Notes: generated from the letters alone by a model not told the origin. Positions 37,701-47,437 are shown, counted from the stretch's first letter. The stretch: DNA of 64,000 bases from Vibrio crassostreae 9ZC13 (GCF_000272045.2 NZ_AJYZ02000019.1:453903-517902), one strand, 5' to 3'. Program-made: numbers and translations.

Positions 37701-39454
37701 CAAAAAGGAAAGATGTTTCTGGGGCGTTTAATGTCGCGTTTCCAGTGCAAGACAAGCTCTATAATCGCGATCAACAACGAGGCTTAGTTGAGTTTGCGAC
37801 TCAGTTTAATGTTGAGTCTAAAAGATTATCAGAAGAGGACCTAGGGTTCGTTAGGTTATTAGTCTCTGAGCCTCATGACAACTCTAAATGGGTCACCTTT
37901 GATGAGTGGGAGAAGGCACGATTAAAAGCAAATAAAAAGGTGCGATTATCGCCTTTCCACCGTTTGAAGTGGCAAATGGTGTTAGGCAAACAAAGTCTAA
38001 AACAGATGACGTCAAATGTGTTTCAGTGTGAGATGTCTTATCAGCGCACTGACGGTTTACTTAATACCAGTGGACCTAAGTTTAATTTGATGTTCAAGCC
38101 GATGAAACACGAGGAATTTAGTGTAGACCCCAAAGGCGAGTTGGCCGAATTTTTTGAGGCGGAAAAAGTAGGCAGCAAAGTCCTTATTGGTTGTGAGTTT
38201 GAGCCGTATTTTTACTTTGGTGATGATGTCTTCTCTGGAGTGAAGCCTTTGATCGCCAAGCATGATTTAGTCGATTATAGCGGCTACTTATCTAAAGCTG
38301 CTCTCGGTCCGATTTTTGGGCAGGTGATAAAAATTGACTCCCAACAAGATGTACTCAAAGAATATGTAAACAGCGGTGGCTTCAAAAATATGACCTATGA
38401 GTTCACTCTATCTGGAAGCAACTATAAGCTACCAGTACGAGTGGACAAGACAGTCGGACGATTTATTACGTCACCTAGACAGATTCCTGTAGGGGTCGAT
38501 ACAAACCATAACTATACACTCTCTGCTAAATCGGGCTTTATAGCGAACGGAAATCGTGTGTCAGAGAAAGACTTGTTAACGCTGGATTTTGTCTTACATA
38601 GTAAAGTTCATAAAGGCCCGACAAAGCCTGTTATCGATGACATTAAGCACAGTGCGATTGCGGTCAACTACGGAAATAAACGACAGTTTATGAACGAGGA
38701 CAGTATTTTCACTACTGCAGATGAGATCAAAGGCTTTGATTGGACTTTGAATAAGTCATTCGCTATGGAAGTTATGCTCATTGGTGGGAAGCACAGAAAA
38801 GAGTCGTATCAGGGGCAAAGTCTCGAATGGCAGAGTGTTCCGGTTTCACTAAAGCTCTCGACCACTTTTGATAACGAAGCCGTATTCGGCTCTGAAACTA
38901 CCTCTGGTCCTGAGTATCTAAGTAACCTTACTTATATTGGGATACTAAAGAAGGACGGGTCTAAATGGATGCTAGATGACAGCGATGTGATTAACAAAAA
39001 TATAGACGCAGATTTTGTCTCTGAGGCTCTATCCAACATAGACATGGATGAAGATTTCGGTGGTAAGGTCGTCTACGCGTCTCGGTTCGAGTTCGCATTT
39101 AAAGCGCTGAACGGTCAAGAAATCAAGGGGCTTCGACCATTTGGACCCGTTGTTTCGACATCTGGTCGATTCCAAGAAGCAGTTCTAAAGGTGTCCTCTC
39201 TAGCACAACGCAATACAGCGGAAAAGACGCCGTTCAAACTTGGAAGCTTTGATATGTCGTTGGGCAGGCAGTACAAAAATGTAGATGAATTATCTTATTT
39301 TTCTGATTGTGAAGACCCAAGCTATAAAGTTGACAAAGATATGTACATCAACTGGGCAAAACTGATACAAGCAGAGCGTACAGAGCGTCTGGTAACCTGG
39401 ATTAGAGACCCATACTTAGCAACTATCATTGAAGCGTCCATTCTCAAGAAATAA
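34763..39454 (+). CDS. Giant OmpA-domain T6SS effector (VP1390-like)
   Basis: A 1563-residue protein with no signal peptide. At residues about 618-735 it carries an OmpA-like peptidoglycan-binding domain with VEIEGHACQNGDSEYNQNLS, the NxxLSxxRAxxV motif as NQNLSQQRAQHV, and NRRVEVRI. A hydrophobic helical segment (FEMIVGMACYVPIIGQAARGFFVV) follows near 777-800, then a long helical stretch and a beta-rich C-terminal 450 residues. The N-terminal 600 residues include a Ser/Ala/Gly-rich helical region. Peptidoglycan binding suits action in the target periplasm; the toxic activity itself is not identifiable. It follows the MIX gene and lipoprotein gene in one operon, ends at its own terminator, and is convergent to vasH. 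Confidence 0.7.
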   Translation: MSNDLKYLPTDVYLFGVDFPNVGDAQNPRYKALNIEKDLTSLEELKNIRPMSRLPIAINLGEESAVLWATDDLGRLHVLGDSTQKNQKTNINQVLALRSPVHKLAEKTYKLSFPEWSMLTELAIGAQSKARPIKKACADLASILEKLKGYDGDQALNSLEKKVEYAVTEVKRSQLAPKYEAGTQALTDEQIAYNKWYDSVPQDKPIRGFIVPTFSFLAVAFSTQEYADAIVKVTRFDEESGQHINLQDEEIITRAQLDRNSNSHRPIALFPLASEVFIDGMYTIEVFFDVDLIDEIPEFAQNATNVTKEYDEFGDTTKVSYELREYITLSQTTPFGKIAVVAGDMISLEESLIYQFPTQFKALQAFRMGELENLENSGTTASMSAALWEVGTKVTPSLVNAGINIHQNPSSKHDVIGSLANTFWGQVDKGTLPPAMISALEFSFGVSATTAAYQALQDLRQAASESERAAQVGLKALLKEKGFDKSKFFTKVIEPARNGSAHVVAGSAARTWLTGNGSIKSFLSPFAGAGLNAINTFYEIKEITDKSEQLRLAEEKAKLRKSYFEQVSRDYLNWVPVWKESLKSGELLLKQIIDKLGDNVTFIDVIPNDVAEDSAMFVKDHKGAGLRLVFPFDNNQVQAPHLSYLAAVDKELSKIPNAVVEIEGHACQNGDSEYNQNLSQQRAQHVAEFFSSVSDIRFFGERRPIVEVPNNEIKRENAQLNINRRVEVRIYLQEFAARIPPSRLGFKAMEQARLAQLNANLGEEAIAKELKLAIFEMIVGMACYVPIIGQAARGFFVVKEGGKMLMSGAQLLDSALFDYYLSSYNEVRKSISAIEQLSHETTEIIDSLAEINTQLTEMYFTSSDALVEHLGKATGAKELIKRYQRRALAINGLVLLIQRACSEGEQEFTEQWRTLAIDEYIQRYIETDGWILNTELKENLCNLWLQELMRREGHKQLIESYGEEIAEQVITRNKANYIAPKRKDVSGAFNVAFPVQDKLYNRDQQRGLVEFATQFNVESKRLSEEDLGFVRLLVSEPHDNSKWVTFDEWEKARLKANKKVRLSPFHRLKWQMVLGKQSLKQMTSNVFQCEMSYQRTDGLLNTSGPKFNLMFKPMKHEEFSVDPKGELAEFFEAEKVGSKVLIGCEFEPYFYFGDDVFSGVKPLIAKHDLVDYSGYLSKAALGPIFGQVIKIDSQQDVLKEYVNSGGFKNMTYEFTLSGSNYKLPVRVDKTVGRFITSPRQIPVGVDTNHNYTLSAKSGFIANGNRVSEKDLLTLDFVLHSKVHKGPTKPVIDDIKHSAIAVNYGNKRQFMNEDSIFTTADEIKGFDWTLNKSFAMEVMLIGGKHRKESYQGQSLEWQSVPVSLKLSTTFDNEAVFGSETTSGPEYLSNLTYIGILKKDGSKWMLDDSDVINKNIDADFVSEALSNIDMDEDFGGKVVYASRFEFAFKALNGQEIKGLRPFGPVVSTSGRFQEAVLKVSSLAQRNTAEKTPFKLGSFDMSLGRQYKNVDELSYFSDCEDPSYKVDKDMYINWAKLIQAERTERLVTWIRDPYLATIIEASILKK

Positions 39455-39458
39455 AAAA

Positions 39459-39478
39459 ACCGCCTTAGGGCGGTTTTT
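39459..39478. terminator. Bidirectional terminator between the effector gene and vasH
   Basis: ACCGCC pairs with GGCGGT around TTAG, with AAAAAA before and TTTTT after. It serves the rightward effector operon and the leftward clpV-vasH operon. Confidence 0.88.
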
Positions 39479-39532
39479 ATTGTCAATCGGAACTTAATCA
39501 ATCGATCTGCTCAGTTTGCTCATCCACGGAGC

Positions 39533-41161
39533 TCAACCCGCCGCAGAAATATCGTATTTCTTCATCTTGTGATTGAGCGTACTTAATGGAAGCGACAGTT
39601 GCTCTGCCGCTCGTTTCGTGTGCCAATTACAAGAGTTTAAGCAGTCAATAATTACGGTACGTTCGTATTGGCTGACGACCTCTTTTAGGCCAACTGCGAC
39701 ATCGTCATCTCCTAGAGGTTCAGGTTCAAACGTGGGCTGTATTGCCGATGTAACTGGAGCAACGACTTGATGGTGTTCTACCTCTTCAGGGATCTGTTCA
39801 CCAAACTCAATCTGAGTAATGGTTTCGAAATCGGAAAGCAGAACCGAGCGTTCGATGATGTTTTTAAGCTCACGCACGTTACCCGGGTAAGGGTAAGCGA
39901 GCAGTTGGTTTCTCACATTAGCACTCAATCCCGGTGATTGAGGCAAGCCTAACATCGTCGTGGTGTGCTGAACAAAGTGCTCGGCAAGTGGGATAATGTC
40001 CGCTTGTCTGGATCTCAGTGGTGGTAAGGTGATGGGAAATACGTTCAAGCGGTAGAATAAATCGGCCCTAAAGCCTCCGTCTTTAATCTGCTGCATTAAG
40101 TTACAGTGTGTCGCAGCAATGACTCTAACATCCACTTCAATCTCTCTGCTGGCGCCTACAGGGCGAACTTTACGTTCTTGCAACACACGCAACAGTTTAG
40201 CTTGAAGTAACATTGGCATATCGCCAATTTCATCTAGGAATAGGGTACCACCGTTTGCTGCTTCAAATAAGCCAACTTTGTCCTTGTCTGCACCGGTAAA
40301 TGAGCCCTTTCTGTGCCCGAAAAGTTCGGATTCCAGAAGTTGTTCAGGAATTGCGGCACAGTTCTGAACGATTAATGCTTGGTCAGAACGATTCGAGTTT
40401 TCGTGAATGTATTTTGCAATGACCTCTTTACCCGCACCCGTCTCGCCTCTAAGTAAGACGTCGACAGGCAAAGAGAGCACCTTATCAAGTCGGCTCAATA
40501 CATTGACCATCTCTTCACTTTCAGCGATCGGACCTTGATAGGTTTTCTTTGTCCGTTTCTTTAGCTGAGTATTTTCACGAACCAACGCTTGGTTATCAGC
40601 GCTTAAACTCTTAATCACTTGACCATATTGCTCTAACCAAATGGCATGGCGAATATTACTTGCCGCCATTCGGCAAAACTCGGTAAGTGCGGTTTCGTTA
40701 TCGATAACGCTTAAATCGAGCAAAACCAATAATCCAATAGTTTTGCTTTCATCATCAATCAATGGCCAAGCAAGTAAGTTGTTGCTTTTTAGACCTAACG
40801 TTTGCTCGGTTTGATAGATGCCTTCGCAGTCATAACCATTGTAAGTGTATAGCTCATTGATCAAGACAACTTCGCCGTTACGTACGGCGAAGTTGAATGG
40901 GTCGGCTTCACTTACTGTGTCTAACTGCAGTGGCTCCCAAGGATGTGAGGCGATGACTTTTTCATGGTGATGCGCGGTACTTGGAATCAAGGCTTGACCG
41001 GTTTGGTCAAGCACGTAAATGATGCCATGTTTCGCGAAAGTCATTTGCCTTGCTGCTGTGAGAACGGCATCCAAAGTTTGAGCTAACTGGCTGCGATCAG
41101 CCAGAGATTGGCTGATCGCAAGTAGGGCGTTACTAAGCTCACTATGGTTAGCTGAACGCAT
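39533..41161 (-). CDS. vasH: VasH, sigma-54-dependent T6SS activator
   Basis: A 542-residue enhancer-binding protein. An N-terminal GAF-like sensory domain (about 1-175) is followed by an AAA+ domain with Walker A GETGAGKE, the sigma-54 contact loop as GSFTGA (Ser instead of Ala in GAFTGA), Walker [13 protein letters not shown] and the arginine region [11 protein letters not shown]. The C-terminus is a Fis-type HTH ([28 protein letters not shown]). It is the second gene of a leftward pair with clpV (14-bp overlap). It corresponds in place to VP1391 of V. parahaemolyticus T6SS1 (recalled) and should activate the sigma-54 promoter before hcp. Confidence 0.92.
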   Translation of the reverse strand: MRSANHSELSNALLAISQSLADRSQLAQTLDAVLTAARQMTFAKHGIIYVLDQTGQALIPSTAHHHEKVIASHPWEPLQLDTVSEADPFNFAVRNGEVVLINELYTYNGYDCEGIYQTEQTLGLKSNNLLAWPLIDDESKTIGLLVLLDLSVIDNETALTEFCRMAASNIRHAIWLEQYGQVIKSLSADNQALVRENTQLKKRTKKTYQGPIAESEEMVNVLSRLDKVLSLPVDVLLRGETGAGKEVIAKYIHENSNRSDQALIVQNCAAIPEQLLESELFGHRKGSFTGADKDKVGLFEAANGGTLFLDEIGDMPMLLQAKLLRVLQERKVRPVGASREIEVDVRVIAATHCNLMQQIKDGGFRADLFYRLNVFPITLPPLRSRQADIIPLAEHFVQHTTTMLGLPQSPGLSANVRNQLLAYPYPGNVRELKNIIERSVLLSDFETITQIEFGEQIPEEVEHHQVVAPVTSAIQPTFEPEPLGDDDVAVGLKEVVSQYERTVIIDCLNSCNWHTKRAAEQLSLPLSTLNHKMKKYDISAAG

Positions 41162-43826
41162 AGGTTAGAGTTCCTTGCTCGTCCACAGAAACTTCAATTT
41201 GAGTATGTGAATCATCCTTGTCATTCACCAGTAGTTGAGTCGAAAGCTGCGGCAATAGTTGACGGTTAATAACGGCATCAATATTTCGAGCTCCCGTCTC
41301 TGCAAGGCGGCAGTTGCCTAATACGAATTCCACTAAGTTATCACCATAGCAAAGTGCCAGTTTGTGGTGGCTTTGTAGGCGCTCAGACACTTTCTTCAGT
41401 TTATGATGGATGATATCAGTCATTGCTGCGTCTGAAAGTGGAAGGAATGGCAACACGGACATACGAGCCAACAAGGCTGGCTTAAAGTGTTGATTCAACG
41501 TTGGGCGAATGGCTTCAGCGACGATATTGGCATCAATGTCTTTCGCTTGGTGAACTAAAGACTCAATCTCATGAGTCGCGAGGTTACTTGTCATGATGAT
41601 GAGTGTATTTTTGAAGTCGATGGTACGACCTTCTCCATCATTTAGCGTGCCTTTGTCGAACACTTGGTAGAACAGGTTGAGTACTTCTGGGTCTGCTTTT
41701 TCAACTTCATCTAAAAGAACAACAGAGTAAGGGCGCTGACGTACTGCTTCGGTTAGCATACCGCCTTCGCCAAAACCTACATAGCCAGGCGGAGAACCAA
41801 TAAGGCGAGACACAGTGTGTTTCTCTTGGAACTCAGACATGTTGATGGTGGTCATGAAGCGCTCACCTCCAAACATTTGGTCGGCGATAGCGCGAGCGGT
41901 TTCTGTTTTACCTACACCACTTGGGCCAACTAATAAGAAAACGCCCGTTGGTGCATCTGGGTTACCTAATCCCGCTTTTGCGGTTTGAATACCTTCAGCA
42001 AGCGCATCAATGGCAAATTCTTGGCCTTTAATGTTTTGAATTAGGTTTTGCTTCAAGTTTAAGGTCGCTTGCGACTCATCTTGAAGCATCTTACCCATAG
42101 GGATGCCTGTCCAATCAGAAATTACATGACTAATTTCGTCGGGACCCACTTCATAGTGAACGAGTGGATTGGTACCGCGCACGTTATCTAAATGTTCGTT
42201 ACAAGATTGAATAGCTTCGCGAGTCTGCTCTTCAGAATATTCATGACAATTTGGTTTGTCACTTGTTAGTGCGTCATCATCTTGAAGCGTATTGTCAGCT
42301 ATAGGAGCGCTGTCTTCTTCAGTCGAAGGAGTAGTAAGGCTATAAAGATGACTACGCAGTTCTATGATCTCTTGAATAAGAGATTGCTCTTTTTTCCATT
42401 GAACCTGAAGGGTAGCTTGTTCTTCTGTGGCCTTTTCAATCTTCTCTTTTAGCTCAGGAATTAAAGCGGCACTGTGTTTGTCACCAGTTTGCTGAAGTTG
42501 GTCACGTTCTAGAGCTTCGAGCTCACGATTCGCAGCGGCAATTTCTTGATGTAATGTTTCAACAGGTGCCGGTGTTGCATTAAGGCTAATATTGACGCGA
42601 GCACAAGCCGTATCTAACACGTCGATTGCTTTATCTGGCAGTTGACGTCCAGTGATGTAACGATCAGCTAAGTTTGCTGCGGCAGTGATTGCGTCGTCAC
42701 GTACGTATACGTTATGTGACTTTTCATAGGCTGGTCTTAAGCCTCGGATGATCAATGCGGCTTGAGTAGCCGACGGCTCATCAAGTTTTACCAGTTGGAA
42801 ACGGCGCGCCAGAGCTGGATCTTTTTCGAAATATTTTTTGTATTCAGACCATGTGGTGGCAGCAATTGTTTTTACTTCACCACGTGCTAGAGCGGGTTTA
42901 AGTAGGTTGGCAGCATCGCTGCCTCCCCCAACTAGCGTGTGAGCTTCATCTATAAATAAAATGATTGGAGTCGGTGAATTCTTCACTTCATCTAGTACTG
43001 CGTTAAGGCGTTTTTCAAACTCTCCCTTAACACTTGCCCCCGCTTGAAGTAAGCCCATGTCTAGGCCGTATAGTTCAACACCTTTGAGGCAGTCTGGCAC
43101 ATCTCCTTCGGTAATTTTTAATGCAAGACCCTCTACCACCGCTGTTTTACCAACTCCCGGCTCACCTACGGCGATTGGGTTATTTTTTCTGCGTCGCGCC
43201 AATATGTCGATTATTTGTCTGATTTCTTGATCACGGCAGAATACTGGGTCGATCTCGCCCTTTCTTGCTTTGCCGGTAAAGTCGGTGGTGAATTTACTTA
43301 ATGCCGAACCATCTTCACGTGCGTCGGTTTTTTCTGATGTCGTTGCTAAAGATTCTAGAGAGTTTGTTGTGAGTTCAGAAAAATTACGCTTTAAGGTATC
43401 TGGGTTTACACCGTCTAAGATTGAAGCGTAGCCGTGCTGACCATAGCGTAGTGGGTTACTCACGAGTGTAAGAAGTAGGGCACCAGAGCGAATCTGAGTC
43501 TCGGATAGATCTAAAGATGAGACCAACCAACTTTCTTGAAGCCATTCGATTAAAAGCGAAGAAAAAACGGGCTTGCTGCCGTTGCCTGTTGTGTTGGTAT
43601 CTAAAGTCGAACGAATGGATTGCCTTAAAATGGTCTCTGAGCAATCGAAATGACTTAATAAGATATCAAAATCACTATTTGGCCTTTCTAATAAGCTTAA
43701 TAGATAGTGTTCAATTTGCACTTCATTGGCTTTTTCCGATACGGCTAATGCAGCGGCGTCCTCTAAAGCGACTTTTACAATAGGGTGCAGACGTTGTATT
43801 AAAGAGGAAAGGTTTATATTTATCAT
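41148..43826 (-). CDS. clpV: ClpV (TssH), sheath-disassembly AAA+ ATPase
   Basis: An 892-residue class I Clp/Hsp100 ATPase. The N-terminal ClpV domain ([29 protein letters not shown]) is followed by D1 with GEPGVGKT and LFIDEAHTL, a middle coiled coil (about 430-530), and D2 with [11 protein letters not shown] and [13 protein letters not shown]. It extracts contracted TssB/TssC sheath for reuse. I start at 43826 because MININLSSL is the conserved N-terminus; an in-frame extension to 43862 is unsupported. It is divergent from hcp, and its 3' end overlaps vasH. Confidence 0.94.
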   Translation of the reverse strand: MININLSSLIQRLHPIVKVALEDAAALAVSEKANEVQIEHYLLSLLERPNSDFDILLSHFDCSETILRQSIRSTLDTNTTGNGSKPVFSSLLIEWLQESWLVSSLDLSETQIRSGALLLTLVSNPLRYGQHGYASILDGVNPDTLKRNFSELTTNSLESLATTSEKTDAREDGSALSKFTTDFTGKARKGEIDPVFCRDQEIRQIIDILARRRKNNPIAVGEPGVGKTAVVEGLALKITEGDVPDCLKGVELYGLDMGLLQAGASVKGEFEKRLNAVLDEVKNSPTPIILFIDEAHTLVGGGSDAANLLKPALARGEVKTIAATTWSEYKKYFEKDPALARRFQLVKLDEPSATQAALIIRGLRPAYEKSHNVYVRDDAITAAANLADRYITGRQLPDKAIDVLDTACARVNISLNATPAPVETLHQEIAAANRELEALERDQLQQTGDKHSAALIPELKEKIEKATEEQATLQVQWKKEQSLIQEIIELRSHLYSLTTPSTEEDSAPIADNTLQDDDALTSDKPNCHEYSEEQTREAIQSCNEHLDNVRGTNPLVHYEVGPDEISHVISDWTGIPMGKMLQDESQATLNLKQNLIQNIKGQEFAIDALAEGIQTAKAGLGNPDAPTGVFLLVGPSGVGKTETARAIADQMFGGERFMTTINMSEFQEKHTVSRLIGSPPGYVGFGEGGMLTEAVRQRPYSVVLLDEVEKADPEVLNLFYQVFDKGTLNDGEGRTIDFKNTLIIMTSNLATHEIESLVHQAKDIDANIVAEAIRPTLNQHFKPALLARMSVLPFLPLSDAAMTDIIHHKLKKVSERLQSHHKLALCYGDNLVEFVLGNCRLAETGARNIDAVINRQLLPQLSTQLLVNDKDDSHTQIEVSVDEQGTLTYAFS

Positions 43827-44113
43827 TTTAGTTCTATTAGTTATGTATATGGGATGCAGCAATTATACTAAAATTGATAACTGGTTTTTTATTCGGTGAT
43901 GAATTTACTATTGTTTATTGGTTACTTTTATTGTTTGTTTTGGCTTTTTATCTGACTAATATTTAAAATCCCGTTCAAAATAATAAATAGTCTAGGCGTT
44001 ATGATTTAATTACTAGTTTTTTTGACTTTATTTCTAATCTTCGAGATAGTTATTTTGCCTTTGTTTTTTAAATTCAATTTATTAGTATCCACGTTCAATA
44101 AATCGTTTTTCTA

Positions 44114-44130
44114 AACAACAAATTGTTGTT
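44114..44130. promoter_or_regulatory. Candidate VasH upstream activating site
   Basis: AACAACAA-A-TTGTTGTT is a perfect 8-bp inverted repeat centred at 44122, 71 bp before the -24 element and about 97 bp before the expected hcp transcription start. That is the usual place for an enhancer-binding protein site. The assignment to VasH is inference from position and from vasH being adjacent. Confidence 0.5.
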
Positions 44131-44192
44131 AAATATAATATTTATAACGGATAATTTATTGTAACTATCTGTATTTATTGGTTTTATAAAGT

Positions 44193-44208
44193 TGGCATGA
44201 TGTTTGTA
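44193..44208 (+). promoter_or_regulatory. Sigma-54 promoter of hcp
   Basis: TGGCAT-GATGT-TTGTA matches the consensus TGGCAC-N5-TTGCA with the invariant GG and correct 10-bp spacing to the -12 G; the -12 C is T. It is 72 bp before the hcp ATG. VasH-dependent sigma-54 transcription of hcp operons is established in V. cholerae. Confidence 0.75.
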
Positions 44209-44280
44209 TTAGCTTAATCAGTCGCGGTGATAAGCGATTTGGTGAATTAATGAATTATAAATTTTAAAAAGGAAATATCG

Positions 44281-44799
44281 ATGCCAACTCCAGCATATAT
44301 GTCTATCAATGGTGAAACTCAAGGTCACATTACTAAAGATACTTACTCTGCAGATTCTGTAGGTAACACTTGGCAAGAAGCTCACGTTGATGAGTTCCTA
44401 GTTCAAGAACTTGATCACGTACTAACAGTTCCACGTGACCCACAAAGTGGTCAGCCAACAGGTCAACGTGTTCACCGTCCGGTAGTAGTAACTAAAGTAC
44501 AAGACCGTTGTTCACCTCTGTTATTCAACGCATTAGTGTCTGGCGAAAAGCTTCCTGAGTGTGTAATCCGTTTTTACCGTACTTCAGTACAAGGTAAGCA
44601 AGAGCACTACTACTCAATCAAGTTAATTGATGCACTACTAGTAGATATTCAAACTCGTATGAATCACTGTCAAGACGCTGCAACTTCAGATCGTGTAACT
44701 GAAGAAGTACTTAAGCTGACTTACCGTGCAATCGAAGTTACTCACGAAAACTGTGGTACTGCTGGTAATGATGACTGGCGTGCTCCACGCGAAGCTTAA
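44281..44799 (+). CDS. hcp: Hcp (TssD), T6SS tube protein
   Basis: A 172-residue Hcp family protein that stacks as hexameric rings to form the secreted inner tube. Family sequence includes the N-terminus TPAYMSINGETQGHITKDTY, then VQELDHVLTVPRDPQSGQPTGQRVHRPVVVTKVQD, SPLLFNALVSGEKLPECVIRFYR and YSIKLIDALLVDIQT. Codon use is more biased to preferred codons than in neighbours, as expected for a highly expressed gene. It follows a sigma-54 promoter with a strong SD, and a hairpin separates it from vgrG. Confidence 0.96.
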   Translation: MPTPAYMSINGETQGHITKDTYSADSVGNTWQEAHVDEFLVQELDHVLTVPRDPQSGQPTGQRVHRPVVVTKVQDRCSPLLFNALVSGEKLPECVIRFYRTSVQGKQEHYYSIKLIDALLVDIQTRMNHCQDAATSDRVTEEVLKLTYRAIEVTHENCGTAGNDDWRAPREA

Positions 44800-44819
44800 T
44801 CGCTTTTCGTGAAAAACAA

Positions 44820-44849
44820 AGGGTCAACAACTACTGTTGGCCCTATTTC
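44820..44849 (+). terminator. Partial terminator (attenuator) between hcp and vgrG
   Basis: AGGGTCAACA pairs with TGTTGGCCCT (10 bp including one G-U) around ACTAC, followed by the weak tract ATTTCTATT. It lies 20 bp after the hcp stop and ends 25 bp before vgrG. It would let most transcripts end after hcp while some read into vgrG. Confidence 0.65.
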
Positions 44850-44873
44850 TATTATTAGTATCAGGTAAAAGAT

Positions 44874-46952
44874 ATGGTGAATGACGTAGAATTTAAGTTT
44901 GAACTGCAAGGCTCCTCGCATGATTTTCGTGTGGAGAGCTTTCAGGTAATCGAAGAGCTTTCAAAGCCTTTTCAAATCAGCCTATCATTACTTTCACTTG
45001 ATCCTGATATCTCATTTGACGCACTCATCCGTAAACCAGGTAGTTTGACTCTATACGGCCAAGGTGTCAGTTCTGCGAGATGCTTTCACGGCGTGGTTAA
45101 TGAGGTTCGTTACCTTGGATCGGGTAGGAGATTCTCTCGTTACCAATTGACTCTTGTTCCACAAGTTTGGTTTTTGAGCCAAAGACAAGACTGCCGTATT
45201 TTTCAACAAAAATCAGCGTCAGCGATCATTTCTGAAGTTTTAGATGATGCGTTAGTGACCGATTATCGATTAGAACTATCTGGTGTATACCCTTCAAAAG
45301 AATACGTGTTGCAATATCGAGAGACTGACCTTGAATTTGTTCAGAGAATTCTGGCAGAACACGGCATGTGGTACTACTTCGAACATACAGAAGCTAACCA
45401 CACAATGGTTATTGTCGACAGTAATGATGCAATCGCTGAGTTATTGAGCACGCCACTAAACGGATCTTATTTAGGCCCTATTGTTTATCATGCGGATGGT
45501 GGCGGTGTTGCAGACCGCGAGCATATCTCTGACCTTGAACTCGTGAATAGAGTAAAAACTGGCCACGTTACTTACACTGATTATAACTATGAGTTTCCGA
45601 AGATCCCTCAGGAAATGAGCAGCTCCGGCGAACTCGATTTAGATTTGAAATTATTCGATTTTCCAGGACGTTACGTTGACCCAGCAATGGGGCAAGTAAG
45701 ATCAAATGAATGGATGTCAGAGCACGTTGTAGATAATCAGCAAGTAGAGGCGACCAGTAATGTCATGAGACTGGCGTCTGGATACAGTTTTAGTATCAGT
45801 GAGCATCCACGTTCGGCAATTAACCGCGATTACCTCATGCTGTCGGTGATGCATAGTGGTCATGACCCTCAGGTGCATGAAGACGAAACTAATGGTCTGC
45901 CAACTACATATCATAATCAGTTCGCGTGTATTCCTAGACATGTTGAGTTTAGAGCTCCAAAACTTGAAGCTCCTTTGGTTGAAGGTACGCAAACAGCGGT
46001 TGTCGTGGGGCCTGCAGGTGAAGAGATCTATACCGATAAGCTTGGGCGAATCAAAGTCCAGTTCCATTGGGACCGTTATGGCGAGAGCGATGAGCATTCG
46101 AGTTGTTGGATTCGAGTTAGCCAATCAATGGCTGCACCGACTTGGGGGGCGGTATACCTACCTCGCATCGGCCATGAGGTGGTTGTTACCTTCCTAGAGG
46201 GAGACCCTGATAGGCCTTTAGTTACTGGCGCAGTTTATAACGGACTTCATTATCCTCCATATTCGTTACCAGAGAACAAAACGCGGACAACTTTTAGAAC
46301 GCAAACGCATAAAGGGACAGGCTATAACGAGTTGAGCTTTGAAGATGAAGCTAACCAAGAAGAAGTCTACATTCATGCGCAAAAGGACATGTCGACCAAG
46401 GTTTTAAATAACCGTTATCGCGACATAGGTCAAGATGAGTTTTTAAAGGTTGCACGCCATCAGACAAATGATGTTCACGGTGATCACAAAGAGACCATTG
46501 ACGGACACAAGACCACCCAAGTTAACAGTACGTTTACTGAAACTGTCGAACAAGATGTATCCGTTACTTACAATGCCAATGAGACTCAATATGTTAAGAA
46601 TAACTCTGATCTAGAAATTGGAGACAATCAAATTACCAAGATTGGTAAGAATGATGACTTGGATGTGGGCGAAAATAGCAACTTAACGGTAGGTGCTTCA
46701 AAAAGTTCTGACATTGGAGCTGATGATAACCAAACGGTTGGTGGCAACTTAACGGTTTCTGTTAAAGGAAATACTTCATACAAAGCCGATGGTGCGACCC
46801 AGATCATAAGCGGTGACAAGATAGTACTGAAAACGGGTGGGTCTTCATTAGTGATGAATAGTGATGGTTCTATCAAGTTGTCCGGTTCTTCAATAACCAT
46901 TGAAGGAAGCGATAAAGTTGTAGTCAAAGGTGGAAACGTAGCGATCAATTAA
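44874..46952 (+). CDS. vgrG: VgrG (TssI), T6SS spike protein
   Basis: A 692-residue trimeric spike protein with gp27-like (about 1-380) and gp5-like parts. Recognisable sequences include LQYRETDLEFVQRILAEHGMWYYFEH, GRIKVQFHWDRYGESDEHSSCWIRVSQ and the following GAVYLPRIGHEVVVTFLEGDPDRPLVTG. The C-terminus is a repetitive beta-helix (VGENSNLTVGASKSSDIGADDNQTVGG) with no added catalytic domain, so it is a structural rather than evolved VgrG. Its stop codon overlaps the next start (TAATG), linking it to four accessory genes. Confidence 0.95.
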   Translation: MVNDVEFKFELQGSSHDFRVESFQVIEELSKPFQISLSLLSLDPDISFDALIRKPGSLTLYGQGVSSARCFHGVVNEVRYLGSGRRFSRYQLTLVPQVWFLSQRQDCRIFQQKSASAIISEVLDDALVTDYRLELSGVYPSKEYVLQYRETDLEFVQRILAEHGMWYYFEHTEANHTMVIVDSNDAIAELLSTPLNGSYLGPIVYHADGGGVADREHISDLELVNRVKTGHVTYTDYNYEFPKIPQEMSSSGELDLDLKLFDFPGRYVDPAMGQVRSNEWMSEHVVDNQQVEATSNVMRLASGYSFSISEHPRSAINRDYLMLSVMHSGHDPQVHEDETNGLPTTYHNQFACIPRHVEFRAPKLEAPLVEGTQTAVVVGPAGEEIYTDKLGRIKVQFHWDRYGESDEHSSCWIRVSQSMAAPTWGAVYLPRIGHEVVVTFLEGDPDRPLVTGAVYNGLHYPPYSLPENKTRTTFRTQTHKGTGYNELSFEDEANQEEVYIHAQKDMSTKVLNNRYRDIGQDEFLKVARHQTNDVHGDHKETIDGHKTTQVNSTFTETVEQDVSVTYNANETQYVKNNSDLEIGDNQITKIGKNDDLDVGENSNLTVGASKSSDIGADDNQTVGGNLTVSVKGNTSYKADGATQIISGDKIVLKTGGSSLVMNSDGSIKLSGSSITIEGSDKVVVKGGNVAIN

Positions 46953-47437
46953 TGATGGAAAAACAAACCCAAATTATCCAAACCATCACCGAACAGCAAG
47001 CCGAATCAACGGCTTGCTTTTCGCGTTTTGGAACAATTGTATCGATTAACGAATCTAAAAGTGGTGTTCGTGTCGATTTCGAAGGTAACCCTTTACAGCA
47101 ACCAATAAATGCGAGGTTGGGGCGGGGGTTCAAATTAGCCGAGTTACAACTTGCTATTGATAACAAACTTTCATGTCGTATCGAATTTTTAAATAACGAT
47201 TTTAATCTCCCTTTAGTCACAGATATCTTTTTCTCCATTCTAGATGATTCTGATGAATTTGTACTGAGAGCAAAGAAAATGGTTATTGAAACGGAACAAG
47301 AGTTAATTGTGAGAAGTGGCGAAACAGAGACTCGTTACAGCGGCCGTGATGGCCGAATTACTACCAAAGCCAAATATGTGACTTCTCAAGCTGAGAAGGC
47401 TCAAAAAATTCAAGGCGGCACCATTGCGATCAATTGA
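46952..47437 (+). CDS. DUF6484-like VgrG-associated protein
   Basis: A 161-residue protein. The first half (FGTIVSINESKSGVRVDFEGNPLQQPINARLG) looks like an OB-type strand pattern found in small VgrG-linked proteins annotated DUF6484. The C-terminus GGTIAIN mimics the VgrG tail GGNVAIN, which suggests that it copies or caps the end of the VgrG beta-helix. It is joined to vgrG by TAATG overlap and to the next gene by 14 bp. The family name is from recollection of domain patterns; its role in effector loading is inference. Confidence 0.55.
   Translation: MMEKQTQIIQTITEQQAESTACFSRFGTIVSINESKSGVRVDFEGNPLQQPINARLGRGFKLAELQLAIDNKLSCRIEFLNNDFNLPLVTDIFFSILDDSDEFVLRAKKMVIETEQELIVRSGETETRYSGRDGRITTKAKYVTSQAEKAQKIQGGTIAIN

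Larger units (their letters stand above)
43827..44280. other. Divergent clpV/hcp regulatory region
   Basis: A very AT-rich 454-bp interval with no reading frame. It holds the hcp leader with a strong SD (AAGGAAATATCG before ATG), the sigma-54 promoter and the 17-bp palindrome listed separately. On the minus strand I find no -24/-12 element for clpV, so clpV-vasH is probably transcribed from a sigma-70-type promoter. Confidence 0.65.

Noticed and set aside
44874..46952. VgrG as an evolved spike with a toxin extension
   Set aside because: The C-terminus is only the repetitive beta-helix ending GGNVAIN, with no extra domain.
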